DNA from: Apostichopus japonicus
Lineage: Eukaryota; Echinodermata; Holothuroidea; Aspidochirotida; Stichopodidae
Assembly (NCBI RefSeq): GCF_037975245.1
Contig: NC_092583.1
Coordinates: forward strand, 15,404,764 to 15,468,763
Direction: 5' to 3'
Length of the DNA stretch: 64,000 bases
Under the pieces are notes generated by a model. The model was not told where the DNA came from and ran no database searches. It saw nothing but the letters and a program-made list of their open reading frames with translations. This document shows, in pieces, positions 1-12,600 of the stretch. Numbering within the stretch: position 1 is the first letter of the stretch; every line of letters starts with the position of its first letter. A program made the translations under genes and the position numbers.

Positions 1-3000
1 GAAAGCATCTAGTCAGCTGTTAATCAATGAAACCAGCATTATTGCAACTTTTAAGTGTACATCATGCACTCAGGATTCCGAGTTGAAACTGTGGTTAATA
101 TAAATTAGGCCAACTCGTTGTGTCCGGTTCTTGAACGTTTAATATTACTCGGGACCGGTTACGTTATTAGATTTTTGGAATGCAGTCTACTGTGTAAAGT
201 AGATGAGTAGATAGTTTGCCATATTTTGGAAAAGAGATTTGTTTGACAACTTTCCGAAAATAGTCCTACTAAAGAAAATATTTATAGCTACAGAACTATT
301 TGAGGTTTCTTTGGAGCTGCCTTTTGTGGTATAAGACTAGAAAGTCTAGAAGGGTTTAATGCAACAAAAGTTTTAATTAGAAAATACTTGATGGTTATAC
401 TCTGAGTGTTTTAGTATTCAAATGCCATGTAGCACTTCTATAGGCTCTAAACTGTGTCTCATATAAAATACTATGCTCACTTTGTAAAATTACTGTCACA
501 CATCTCTGCACTTTGTATAGCAAGTAAACCATTTTGCCGTGCGATGCCCGATAAAGTATTCCCTGATATTATAAGTATTGTACAAGATAAGACTATATTT
601 GATGAGCAGATCACGTTATTGTATTTCATTTGCTTGATTTAACTACAGATTTTTACATTCACAAATTATTGTGAAATTATCCAACATATTCAGCATCAGA
701 AATAATGTTGCTGAAGAAGATATATTAAACCTCCTCAGATCCGTGTTTTAATGCAGAATTGTAAAAGTTCTCTAGAATCTCCGGTATTTTAGCATCTTTG
801 TTTTTTTTTTCAAACCTAGTTAGTTAATTTTATCATGCTTTATCATTTAGTACTATTTATGACCAACTTCATTATTGTCAATGATCTGAAGAGACGCTTC
901 CTGGTTTTGCTTGGTTTTATCAGACTTACAAAATTCTCCAGTTTTGCTCAGACTGAGCTTGTTAGCATTCAGTAGCTATTTTTCTTTGATGCTGTGATTG
1001 ATTGTTCACCTTTTCTGTGTCTCCTTTCAATTCAGTTTCATACTTTACTAGTCTTGTGGTCTTGTCTGTAAAATGAATACTTCCTGTTTATAGGGGATCG
1101 CTATAATGTGGTTGATATTTATTTCCCTGCCAACATCTGCGGCAAGAATGTACAGTAGTGTACAGTTTGACTAGGAAATTCACTGTGGTATTTGTTTTGT
1201 AATTATTAGACATGTAATGTAAAGTAATGGCAACAAATATTGCAAGGTACAATAACGTAGTCGAGAGGAAATATTAAAGATAAGGTGAAAATGTAGTTGG
1301 ATGCTTCAAGAAGTAAATGCCAACTGCCATCCTTACCTTATGTGTTTTTGAGATTACTGTATGAGATTACATGAGAGTTTTTGAGATTACTCTATGATGT
1401 ATAACTCCCTAATAGTATCAAAGGAAAACATAGCTCTATGATTTTAGGCAATATTTGTAACAATTTTCTACTTCAAGTTTTGAAGATATTAGTGAATTAG
1501 TTATTCAGTTGATTATTCCATTAAAGACAGATGTCATGTTAGATATTAGTAGCCAACTAGTAATAACCACATGCAATCCTCTTAGTTCTGTTTGGCCAGT
1601 CATCTGTGATTTATTTACAACTTTCGGTCAGCATATTGAAAACTTATTTGTGATCATTTACAAGGTTTGGTCAGAATAATTGATAACTTACTAGCCATTA
1701 ATCAACTAAAACTATGTAGCTATATATCAAGTACTCTATACTGCTCTGATTTGACATTAGATTTCTGCTAGAAGTATAAGTGATCTTACAAACAGGTTAA
1801 AAGTGTACATTATGTACGTATGTACGTATTTATGTACGTGTGTATGTATGTGTGTATGTGACAACTATATAGTGAGTATCTAACATAGCATTTTCTTTCT
1901 GGGAAGTAAGCTGTTTTGGTGGTCCAATCTCTATTGAGAAAATGCAGTCAGTTGATGAATAATTCTGCTATTGAATTGGTAGAGAAAATCCCTACGACCT
2001 TGTTCTCTCGATTCCATTGACTACCTAACCAGTCCTGTTTCCTTTCTCTTGCGTTCCCTTTTGTACTCGGACTGCTCTGGTTTTGTTTTTCAGGGTTTGT
2101 AAGGATTTTAGGGGCTAAGCAAGATTTTGTACAAAATTGGTGTAACAGTAACCCCTGTCATATATATATATATGGAAATCATGTAGCAGTTCATAGTGCA
2201 CTGTATGAGTGGGATTTGGGATGGGGGAAGGGTGTTGGGGCCGGGGGAAAGAGGCGGTAAGGTAGGAGGGGTCTTTGGAAGTCGTTTTGTAGACTGGGAG
2301 AATATATTCTTCTCACTTAAAATTGGCTATACATTTAATGCTCAGTGACAGACTTATATGGAAATAAAAGTTTTCCCTAAATTTAGTTTGTGGTTGCAAC
2401 AGGCTGATGGAACAGTTCCTCTAGAATTCAGATCCTTATTATCCCATCCCTCATCTCATCCTACTCTCCCTCCCTCCCCCTCCCTCCTCCCCTCCTCCTC
2501 CCTCCTCACCTCCCCCCAACTCACCCTAACATTGTTTGTTTCGTAAGTTATTCAGCAAGGACTGTCTTTATTGCAGTACTTATCGACATCTCTTATTACA
2601 AAATCATGACATTTCTAAATGTAACAACATTATTTATGACTGAACAAGGAATAATTAGGTAATTGTGTAATTAGTTAATTGTGTCAATGTTTTAGAATAA
2701 AATTATTTCATTTGTAATTTCTAAGAATGATGAACTATATAACTATGTCTCTTTTCTGACATGCCACTTCTTTCCTTTGTATAGGCTCGTAATACTTGCA
2801 AAAAAAGCAGATCTAATATGAACCTATAAGGTCAGGACCACCTAAATCATTTTTACCCCAAAAAGTGCTCAATTCTCTCCACTAAGGGTCATTGGGTCAT
2901 TCGAAATTCTCTCCCCCTCAAGTTGTAAAACTAGGATACTCAACATCCTAGCAACTACACACCAACTAAAATTCCTGGCAGTTTTTTCCCCTCTGTGTGT

Positions 3001-3858
3001 ACTACCACCACCACCAAGCTGTGGTGTTGTTATGTGCTGCTACATGCATACTACTAGTACTTGTGTTATACTAGTAGTGTTGTGATGATGTATATACAGA
3101 CTGCTCAGTAGTGGTCCAACATTGGTTTGTGCTGGCTGTACAGCATGTAAATATTGTTATCTATGTTTGTGGCTGGTACTTGCCCAGATACATTGAGTTT
3201 TTACAGTGTGGAGTCATTATGTGTGTTAGTTACACATTTGGATGACTCAGGACTGTTTGTTGGAAGCTACTGTTGTGAAGGAATTTCTTGTTGGAATTAT
3301 TTATTAGCGTATAATATTATGCAGTTGATCATATCATAAGCAGGCCTTTTTATGTTGTGGTAAAGTCACAGTTCATATGTCCTATAGTAGTAAATACCAG
3401 TACTTCTATCTGTGTATTATTTTATATGGGAGTTAGTAATACAGTGTCTTGTAGAAATTTAAAAGACCTAAGTTCTAGTGTAATGGGCTCTGTTCCCTTC
3501 CTGTGGTGATATGGTCTATTGAATGTCATTTCCACTGTGCTATTGGATTTGCAATTTTTTTTGTCTGTCATAGAAATCGTAGCGAATACTGTGTGGACTG
3601 TGTTTCCTACAGAGTACAATCATTTCTACCATGAGGATAATATTTATTTAGTAAATAGTATGTACTACATTCTTGTTTTCTGCTTAAGTTTGTGGTTTTT
3701 CAAGCTGTGACTAATATTAACCAGTTGTGTAGTTCTCCGGATTTCTGGATAAATCTTGAATCTGCTATCAAATTATATCTCTGCCAGAGGTTTTGCTAAG
3801 TTTATGTCTGTTTATTGTGTAAGCTTCTCCTTCAGTTATCCTGTCTGGACTCTGGTCG

Positions 3859-4176
3859 TCAAACTTCCTCCGAATATTTTACTCTAGATTCTTTGGATTT
3901 TGTTCCTAATACAAAGTTCGTTTGTATGAAATGTCTGCGATTGCTGTAAGCGAATCTTCGTCTTTTTAACTGCACAAGAATGTTGTTCACGTCGGTGTGC
4001 TTTTTCTCGTCGATAATTAATTCGGCATCACGCTGCAGATCTAGCATTTCGGATGGTCTTTTCAGGTCACGGCCACGAAACACAAACCCGAAGTGATTCG
4101 TCGGGGCACGTCTCAGATTTATCGCTTTCTCCAAGTTGTTTATATTGTTTTTGACCGTTCTCTCCCGGATGGCCTC
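3859..4176 (-). pseudogene. Coding-like open stretch, unrecognised (possible exon or gene relic)
   Basis: On the minus strand an uninterrupted frame of about 105 codons runs from an in-frame stop near 4179 down to a TGA at 3859-3861. It has no ATG near its start. The product is strongly basic and charged (for example RRAPTNHFGFVFRGRDLKR and VNNILVQLKRRRFAYSNRR), with mixed codon use rather than low complexity, and its local GC content is higher than the flanks. An AG at the 5' boundary could be a splice acceptor. I do not recognise the family. It could be a terminal exon of an antisense gene, a retroelement relic or chance. Confidence 0.3.
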
Positions 4177-4792
4177 TTATAAGGGAATATGAGACCAGAA
4201 TTATTTTTGTTTCAAACCAGTTCTAATCTTCCTTCAGGAGCTTCACGACGAGGATGATCTAAGCAGGTGTAAATGGAGTCATATGCGCAGGTGAATAACA
4301 TCCTTGAAGAGTCCCTTCCCCACTGCCACCCTCCTCCCTGTTGTTGTTGCCTTGATCATGGGAAGGCTTTAGGCAAGTTTAAGGAGGAGTCTGGAGATAA
4401 ACCACCAAGTGAGGACAAACGCTTCTGAATTCGTTAAATACTGAATATCTGGACGATCAAGTTTACAAAAAGTCTGAGGGAGGAAAGAATTTTGTTAATC
4501 AGATTATTCCACAAAGTTTTATTTCCTTTTGGTATGTGCAATATTTTAAGTTTTTGTTTTCTTTTACGGATGGAACCTTTAATAATAGTACGCACTGTGA
4601 TATTGTGTGTTGGGTATATGACTGAAGGCTTACATGCTTTGTGGGTAACATTCATGCTGTTGAACTTATGTTAAACATTGAAGAAGAAGATAAATTACTT
4701 GGACGCTGAAGAAGTACCTCAGATCTTTTCTCACCAGACGCAGCTATTTAAGGGAATACATTTGTCATCATTTTTTTCCAAAAATAACAATA

Positions 4793-4910
4793 ATGATGCC
4801 AAATATACTAAGGAAAGCTCAAGTGCGTAAGCCTGCCAAGAATCAATATACGTCAGGAACTTACATGGTAATGATACAGGGAGTGGATGAGGACTCCTAT
4901 GTTTGCAACT
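4793..4910 (+). CDS. Candidate alternative first exon (speculative)
   Basis: Two adjacent ATG codons (4793, 4796) open a 39-codon frame that ends exactly at a consensus donor (ACT|GTAAGT at 4911). The frame leaves one base over, which is the phase needed by the first recognisable DIP2 exon at 9607. If joined, it would give a DIP2 form without the DMAP1-binding domain. The encoded peptide (starts MMPNILRKAQ, ends DEDSYVCN) is not conserved in any family I know, and a phase match is expected one time in three, so this is a weak call. Confidence 0.18.
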
Positions 4911-7166
4911 GTAAGTAATATCTAAATTACATCATAATTCATTCCTTTCTCTAACTGGCATACTAAAATATGCCATGTAAGATATATAAAATGATGAAGT
5001 ATCTTTTGTGTCCACTTTCCTTTCATTCATCATCATTTTGCCCGCCTCTCACATCCTCCAGACCTCATACTCTCCTTCATTTCTAAACATCTCCCACATT
5101 TGTCATTGGCCATGGTAGGTTGCACAGGAGCAGGCATGCAGTGTGGACAATAGAGGCTTACCCTGTGTATCCGTTTCTCCTTCTTTCATGGGTGACATCA
5201 TATTGTATAATTAGAAAGTGACATCATAAAGTTTTAATCACATCAGTTGGCAGTTTGTGCTGTTGTATAGAGTACATATTTTACATATAACATGTGTGTC
5301 AGTTAGTCAGTACAGTCGTGCTTACATGTGTTGAAAGAACATAAAGTATTACTGTATGTACTCTTAATCCCTTATGTTTGTGTGCAGTAAGGACATAACT
5401 AATCAATATTAAAACATATGAAAATTTTCCTTATCCTATGTCCACATTTTGCTTAATGTAATGACATTTTTTTCTTTTCAGGACAAATGTACCAAGATTT
5501 TATTTCTCTGTTTGAAATTTATAAATCAAATATTCTGAGGTTCAAAGTGTCGGCTAGCTTACAGTAAAACTAAAATTGAGTTGAGTCGTCCATTACTGCT
5601 GTTAGGCTTATCACACTAATAACATATACTGTTAACTATTTAATGTATGATCCATGTGTGGGATACTTAGTCAGTCAATCCAATTAGTGTTGGTCTTAAA
5701 CTTACAGATAAATATTTACACAATTCTATCAAACATTGCATCATAATTTATAGCAATTGAAAGGACGTTCGTACAGTTTCTGTAATGAGAGAGCACTTAC
5801 AACTGTTTCAGCTGTTGACCTAAATATTATATCTTTAATGAATTATTTAAACAAACCTTTTAGGAGTATAAATACCTTTTGACGGTTTTCTTGCCGGTTG
5901 TTAACATATTTGGTTTGTAAGGAATAACATATCTCTTATCGTTTTGTTTAAGATCAACTGTAATATTTTGTAAGAAATTTTCAACCATTGTGTTTAAAGT
6001 TACACATGTAACAAAACAAGTGGGGAAACCTAGTATATTCTCTCATTTGCAGTGAAAAATAAAATCCTTGTATTAACTATGAAACCATTGTAAATAACAT
6101 CTGAGTACCTGTACTTTGTACATTGTAGTTAATACAGAGCATACCATTACTGCTACACTCCATTACTGTCAGGCATGAAAACAAGTTGAACAAAAAACCA
6201 CATGGTCCATCAGTTAGCCTTAAATCCAAAGGTGTAATCTCTCTAGCAAACAGGGTTATTTAGGGAATGACAATGGATTTACTGGAGAAAATGCTTTTTA
6301 TCTAACTATCTATCTATCATCATGCCCCAGAGGAGAAAAAGAGTTAAAAAAAACTCCCATTCCCCCCTTTGACTGACATACTGAAGCCAAAAAACAGTGA
6401 GACCACAAAACAGCTCAAATAGTTCCATCTTCCTGTATCTGATGTCAACACAAATGTTGCAAGTAATGGTCATACTAGTAGTTAACTACACCACCATTTA
6501 ACACATAGTACATGTACCGTAGTCTGAGTTGAATTTTGTTGTTGCTCGATTCTGAATCATGATAATGGGCTGGAGGCAAAATACTGTAGTCATGATCACA
6601 TGATCACACCGAGTACCTATTTAAGGGGACTGGGGCTGAGAGTATACATGTCGATTTCTTGGTTAGTTTTGTTAGTTGTGCCTATAATATATCTTGAGTG
6701 ACTTTCCAAAAAATTAAGGAAGGAATAACAACACAGTGAAATGAACAGTTCATTAGCAGCTTATTAAAGGAGCTATTTATATTGACACAAAATCTGTTGG
6801 ATATGTTAAAAACTTAAAATGGCAACAAACTTTGAAAAAGTAACAATTAAGACACTTTTCAGCATTCTTTGGACAGTTTTTGAAGTATTTATTTGCATGG
6901 CATAATTTATAATTTTGTGACAAATTCTCTTCACAACTTTTAATGGTAACACAGACTGTGCAAACCAGTCTACACAATTCGATACCATCCCGGCAGCAAT
7001 TCCGAATCAATCCCTTTAAATGATCACTTGTTGGATAAGACCTGGTGCATGACACAGTTTGATCAACTGTAATTTTACATTTTGTTCAACCTCCTTTACA
7101 GTTTTTTATTGAAATTTGCCAAAATTGCTGACTAAGCTCAATGACCTTGCAATTTCACTACCTGGA

Positions 7167-7212
7167 CATCCCTCCCTCCCTCCCTCCCTCCCTCCCTCCC
7201 TCCCTCCCTCCC
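7167..7212. repeat. (CCCT)n microsatellite
   Basis: A near-perfect run of TCCC/CCCT units, pyrimidine-only on the plus strand, inside the 5' region. It gives a homopurine/homopyrimidine mirror-type tract. Confidence 0.9.
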
Positions 7213-9606
7213 CATTTTATTCTAGATCTTGACATCATTTAACTCATAATCCTTCCAGAATGGTGTCAATTTCAGATGAACAGATTAGATTATCTCTCAC
7301 TCATCATACTCATGTCATATTTTTCTTTCACTGTTTAGGTGGCCAAAGTATTTATTCAGCAATCACTTCCTGGGATTGTTCATTGTTATTTTAAACCAGA
7401 CTTTTCCTGATCCCGGGAGAGACAATCCCTAGACTACTTCTTTTAATTTTGTTACCAAAATATTTTCTTCACCCAAATATTGACCAGTTGATTAATGCCT
7501 CTGGAATTTAATATCTGGAGAAAACACCCTAAACAAGAATGAGTCAGTACTGTATATATGCTGTTTGATGTTAAAGAGAATCTCTCTCTACAATGCCAGT
7601 AAATATTGTAACTGTTCATGAGGTATGTCATCACTGGTGAATTAGGCATTAGAAGGATTGCTTGAATTTTATTTCAGTAAGTCTGTAGGGGGAAGGGAGA
7701 GGAGTAAGGGAGGCAGGGGAAGGGTCAAATTAGGGCATATTACCATAAAGTGTGACCCTGTGAGGTTAGGAATGATACAGAGAGTTTGAGGAGACTTGTT
7801 AAAGTTAGCATGGATTGTAAGTAGTGAATTTTTGTTTAAAAAAAAAAATGAATATTAATAAATGAGTAAGTATGTATTGCATACTTGCATTTATAGTCCA
7901 CATGCCAGTAGTATTACTAGTGTAAATGGAGGAAATGGTTCCTGATTCCTGTGAGGCAGAAGTGTATCCCTGTTATACCTGTATGTTGCATTGGGTTTGT
8001 AATATTCGGCCATATTGCCTGGGTGATGTAATCTTTAATTGGGACATAACGATATCAGCCCCAATCTTTGTGTTTATGGTCATATGATAGAGGGCTCTTA
8101 CGTAGGAGGTTATTCAATGATTTAACCGCATGCAAAATTGCAAATAAAAAATTACTATTATGTTTTGGTTTTTAATATTTTTTTTGAAATGAAACTAATT
8201 CCCTGGACAAGCTACTGTATAAATGAACTGCATCGTCATGGGAATTTCAGTGGTGTAGAAATAGTATCCAAAATTTTCCAATATCAACCCTAAAAATCTG
8301 CTTCAAGCCTGTATCATCCATGGGTAGAGTCCCTTTAACCCTGTTTACCTTTGCAACTTGAGTAGCACAGCTGTGTAGGTTGAGTCATTACCAACTAGAT
8401 ATAATTGGGTAGGCGTGTGGGTATTAGAGCCTACACCACCCAGCTGTTGATCTGTACAGCTGTTTCCAGTTATGGATGCGCAACATTCTTCACGCTTTCA
8501 CATTCACCAGTTTGTGTTTGTTCTTCTCGCGGAGTAATTCCCCTTCGCGGCACAATTCCCCTTCACATTGTCTTGCCCTGAAATATCGAATACGAGCAAG
8601 TAAACTATTCAACTCAAAGATTGATTTTTCGTGCCCAAAAAAAAAAAAAAAATTGTACCCTGCAGTTGTTTTAAGGAATGAAATAATTGAATCATCATTC
8701 CAAATTAAATTCTCTTTTTCAGTCATGGTCTGCTATTGTAAGCAGTGCAATTAAACTCTTGTTCTTTCTTAGGTTTAATGGTTAATCATGTCTTGAGATT
8801 AAATTATCTGGAAAACTACTTAAATTGGTTTTTAGAATGCCGTAGGGACTTCTTTGTTCATGGCAAACCTCCGGGAGAAGATTTTTTTTCTTCTTTTATC
8901 CAACATGATATGAAGTAAGGGAGATATGCCACATTGGCAAGTTTATCAGCGAGTCAAATTTCCTTTTCTTGAGGCTATTTTCTAGCGAGAGTATTAGATT
9001 TGGATTAATATGTTCAGTCGGGCAAATGGGAATCGCCGTCCAGAATTCGATCTGCGTCGATAAATGTTACGTGATCGGAGGGCTTTTTGCATACATTCTT
9101 TGGTTTCTTTCACTCAGTTAATTACTAAGTAATTCCTTGTTTTCTTTTAGTTTCTGTGCTGAATGAACACCTGGCTCCCTTATTCCATTGTTTCGTCCTT
9201 GTCAATATTATCAATGTCACAGGTACAGAAAGTTTCAAAGTTTGCAAAACTTTTTAACACTGACATTTGACGTTCCCGTCGGATAGATGGTATTGGCTCG
9301 TAAAAAGCCTCGATTACAGATCTGTATTATTTCAGTCTCCTTATATTGGGCCCCATGGCTACCATGGGATTGTTCATATCACCATGTCACTCTTTGGGAC
9401 TAATTAAATATCTTTCTGTAACTGCTGAGTGATTAATGACATGTTGTAGCATCGTCGTTCCAACGGTTGAACGTTAACGAGCGATTTGTACGAGGTGAGT
9501 AGGAGAAGAAGAAGAAGACTGATCAGTTAATGTGTTAATAATGATAAGTACAGAGAAGGAGTAGTACTAGTAAAACATCTTTCCTCTCCATCTTCTGCCT
9601 CTGCAG

Positions 9607-12600
9607 CAGCTACCACAGACGCAGGAGGAAGTGTGGGAGGAGTAAAGAGACAAGTACGTAACCGGAGACGGGCAGAGCATCATGAACCAGAGAACAGATA
9701 CCGCTCGGATGTACGTGAGGAAGCAGTCAAGGCGGCATTGGCTAACCACGTCGAACAGGAAATGCCCATGCCTTCAAAGAGGCAGTCCCTCCACGCCAGT
9801 GTCGTGCCCACAGATACACCCCCAGGTATGTAGTCATGATTTCACAAAATTCTTGAATTTTTTGTATTTTTAATGCATTAACGTCTATTTAATAGATTAA
9901 TAATAACATCTTGTAGTGCTCTCTGTAATCTCCTCTCCACTGGTGTTGTTCGTGTATCAGATATATGCGTATCAAATGACAGGAGGAAGCCGATTGGAAT
10001 AGTTGTTTAGAGGGTAAGAGGAAGTAAAAATGTACTATATGCAGGTATGTGAGAGGGGTTGAAGAAGGGGAGATGGTGTGGAGGGGGGGGAGGGGCTATA
10101 TAACATTTATTTTTAGCCCATGGTACTTAACATGAGCATGAGGGGTCATTGAGGGCTACTTCCTTCACCTTTCAGTAACAGTCCTGTTTGATGATCTGTT
10201 AATGATATTGCCTTCTGACTGAAGTGATCAAGGACTGTGTTTAGAATCTTTGTGTGTTTCAGTGTGGGTAACTGTTTGCCTTTGTCCTCTCTTGACAGAG
10301 TTTACTAAATAATTAGCTTAATTAAAGAACATGCAATATAATGAAGAAAACTAGCAAAGTATTGCTTTATGTATAAAAAATGTATAATGAAGATATTATT
10401 CCCTCAAGTTGCAGTTACCATTAAAACTTGCATATACAAAGATTGTCACTAATATATTCGAGTACCTTGCAAGTAGATATTCAGAAACATTACAATATAA
10501 CGATGAAAAGTGTGTTGTTAGATATTGAGAAGTTTTTTGGGTCATTTTAGCATTTCTGCCAGTTTTTTTGTGGCATGTTCTATATCGTTTAGCATGTTTA
10601 ATGTTTAAAGGGGTTGATTCTTAGGTGACCAGAAACACTCGCATATTTTGACCTGCTTTTGAAATACTTTGTTGCAGTGATGATTTCCATATGATATTAG
10701 TGTGTAACTGTAGTACCATTCACTGGATCATCCATCTTGAATGTTTGCCAGGTTTGAAGCTAGTCTACCAAACTCCATTTTGACCTTGCTATGTAATAAG
10801 AGTTTACCTTTGAGATTACCAAAGCTGAAGTATCAGATTCCTTGGCAAACCTTGGTTTCAGAAACCCCCTCATGTATGACCAGATAACTACTAAGTGGTT
10901 TTGATAGATCATAGAAAACTAGACATTACCATTAGGCCAACTACCTTATAAGACGCTACCATCTTATTGAGGTTAAATCTTCGAAATGTTAATTAAACTT
11001 TCTGGTACGGTACACATGAACTGTATGGGCTGTACTTTCTAAACTAACTCAGTGTAACGTGTGGTGTTGGTCTTGATATTCAACTGAAAATTGATGTTGG
11101 TTGTCAAGAAATGTATGCTCCACCAGCCATCTGTGATCAGAGTGTCCATTATCAGCCATTTATGAGAATCGTAGGTCACATTTTGGTTGCCCTTCCCGCG
11201 AACTTGCACGTCAGCAGAGACAGCTGTTCCTGTATAAATTGTACAATCTTTGCTACTTTGGAAAAAGTGATATAACAAGGTAATACAGCTTTTAAATGTT
11301 AGCATTGCTTCAAGTTAACTGATTGCAATGTGGAAGTTTAAATGATAGATTCAACAAAAAGGATAGATGAAGAATTGTGGTATGTAGAGGACCTCCCACA
11401 CACCTCCCATTTTTGTTAAACCATAGATCCGCGGTTGAAGTAGTTTTGTTTTTTCATGATTATGCCTAAGCCGAATTATACCTCGCTATACCATGTCGTT
11501 ACTTACATTGTTTTACAATGGGGAGGTATCTGTTATACTTTCCTTATCAGCTAATATTTTTACTTCTTAACCAAATACTTCCTTTGCAGGTTAGACTTTT
11601 CCTCAATCTATCGTCTCAATTGATTCATACTTTCCATTATGTATCCGTAGAAATAAAACTGTTCTATTCTCTCTTTTGCTTTAACAGAGTCGGACACTGA
11701 CGACAATGATTCCATTTCGTCTTCTTCCTCACATCAGTTGGGAGAGCCGTCTGGAGCGGCCGTCGGCTCCTTCTATTACGTACGGGGGGATCCTTTCAGA
11801 CATACCAATAATGGACATGTTAACAGGGGCAATAACAGGGGAGTGGACATAGCCACAAGTGGTATGTAGAACAGCTGATAGCTGAAAGTTAACCTTGGCA
11901 TTTTATACATTTTAAAGGGGCGAACTATAGTTAATATCCAAGCAAACGTTGCAGAGCTTTCCATTCAAGAGTGACTCTAAAATGCACCCAAGAAATAAAG
12001 ATATCCATTTTGAAGATGAGTCGCACCGTTACTGTACTTAAACCAGCATGGTTCCATTTGCTGCGTAACTTCATTTACCATCAAAACATACTCGATCAAA
12101 TGTTATATTGCTATTTTTTTGGCTACTTGAACATCACAAGACATGCTGCTTAAAATCTGGAGAAAATCTGTTGATCTTGCAAAGCAATGTTAAAACTTGA
12201 GCCAAGACTACCAAATGTTCATTTGCAGATGCATTAAGCCTAGCCAAACTACTTTATATAAAAGTATTGTGGCCAAATCAAGTTAATTGCTTCATTTTGA
12301 ATGGGAAGAAAAGCTTTCAAAGAATTCTTCAAGAACTTTGCATTTTGGTTAATGGTTTTGAAACCTAGGAGATTGAGTATGATACAAATTTATGGTTAAC
12401 CGTTTAACCGTTAAACCGTTTAACCGTTTTCTGTTTAATTTGTTGTAGTGCTACTGTTTCTTAGACCGTTCAACGAGAAATGATACTTGAAAATATCTTT
12501 AGGAAGAACATAACCATTCGGGGATAGCAAACCAACTTAAATTGGCTTTGTCTGGGCTTTATGAGCCTGTTAAGTTGGTTGATTAGTCAACCTTGTCTGA

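Larger units (their letters stand above)
1..9606. other. Probable DIP2 5' intron; no firm gene
   Basis: No exon matching the DIP2 DMAP1-binding domain or any other recognised family was found here. The sequence holds a short (AT)8 run near 2160, a long pyrimidine tract at about 2448-2520, a (CCCT)n run at 7167-7212, a TGTA-type repeat near 1815-1858 and scattered poly-A/T. Two coding-like islands, at 3859-4176 (minus) and 4793-4910 (plus), are listed separately. Reading it as intron follows from the first recognisable DIP2 exon starting mid-protein at 9607. Confidence 0.6.

Noticed and set aside
8476-8754. 92-codon frame upstream of DIP2
   Set aside because: Crosses a poly-A run, biased composition, no motif and no splice context.
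11039-11305. 88-codon minus-strand frame in a DIP2 intron
   Set aside because: No recognised motif, no clear start or splice context; compatible with chance.
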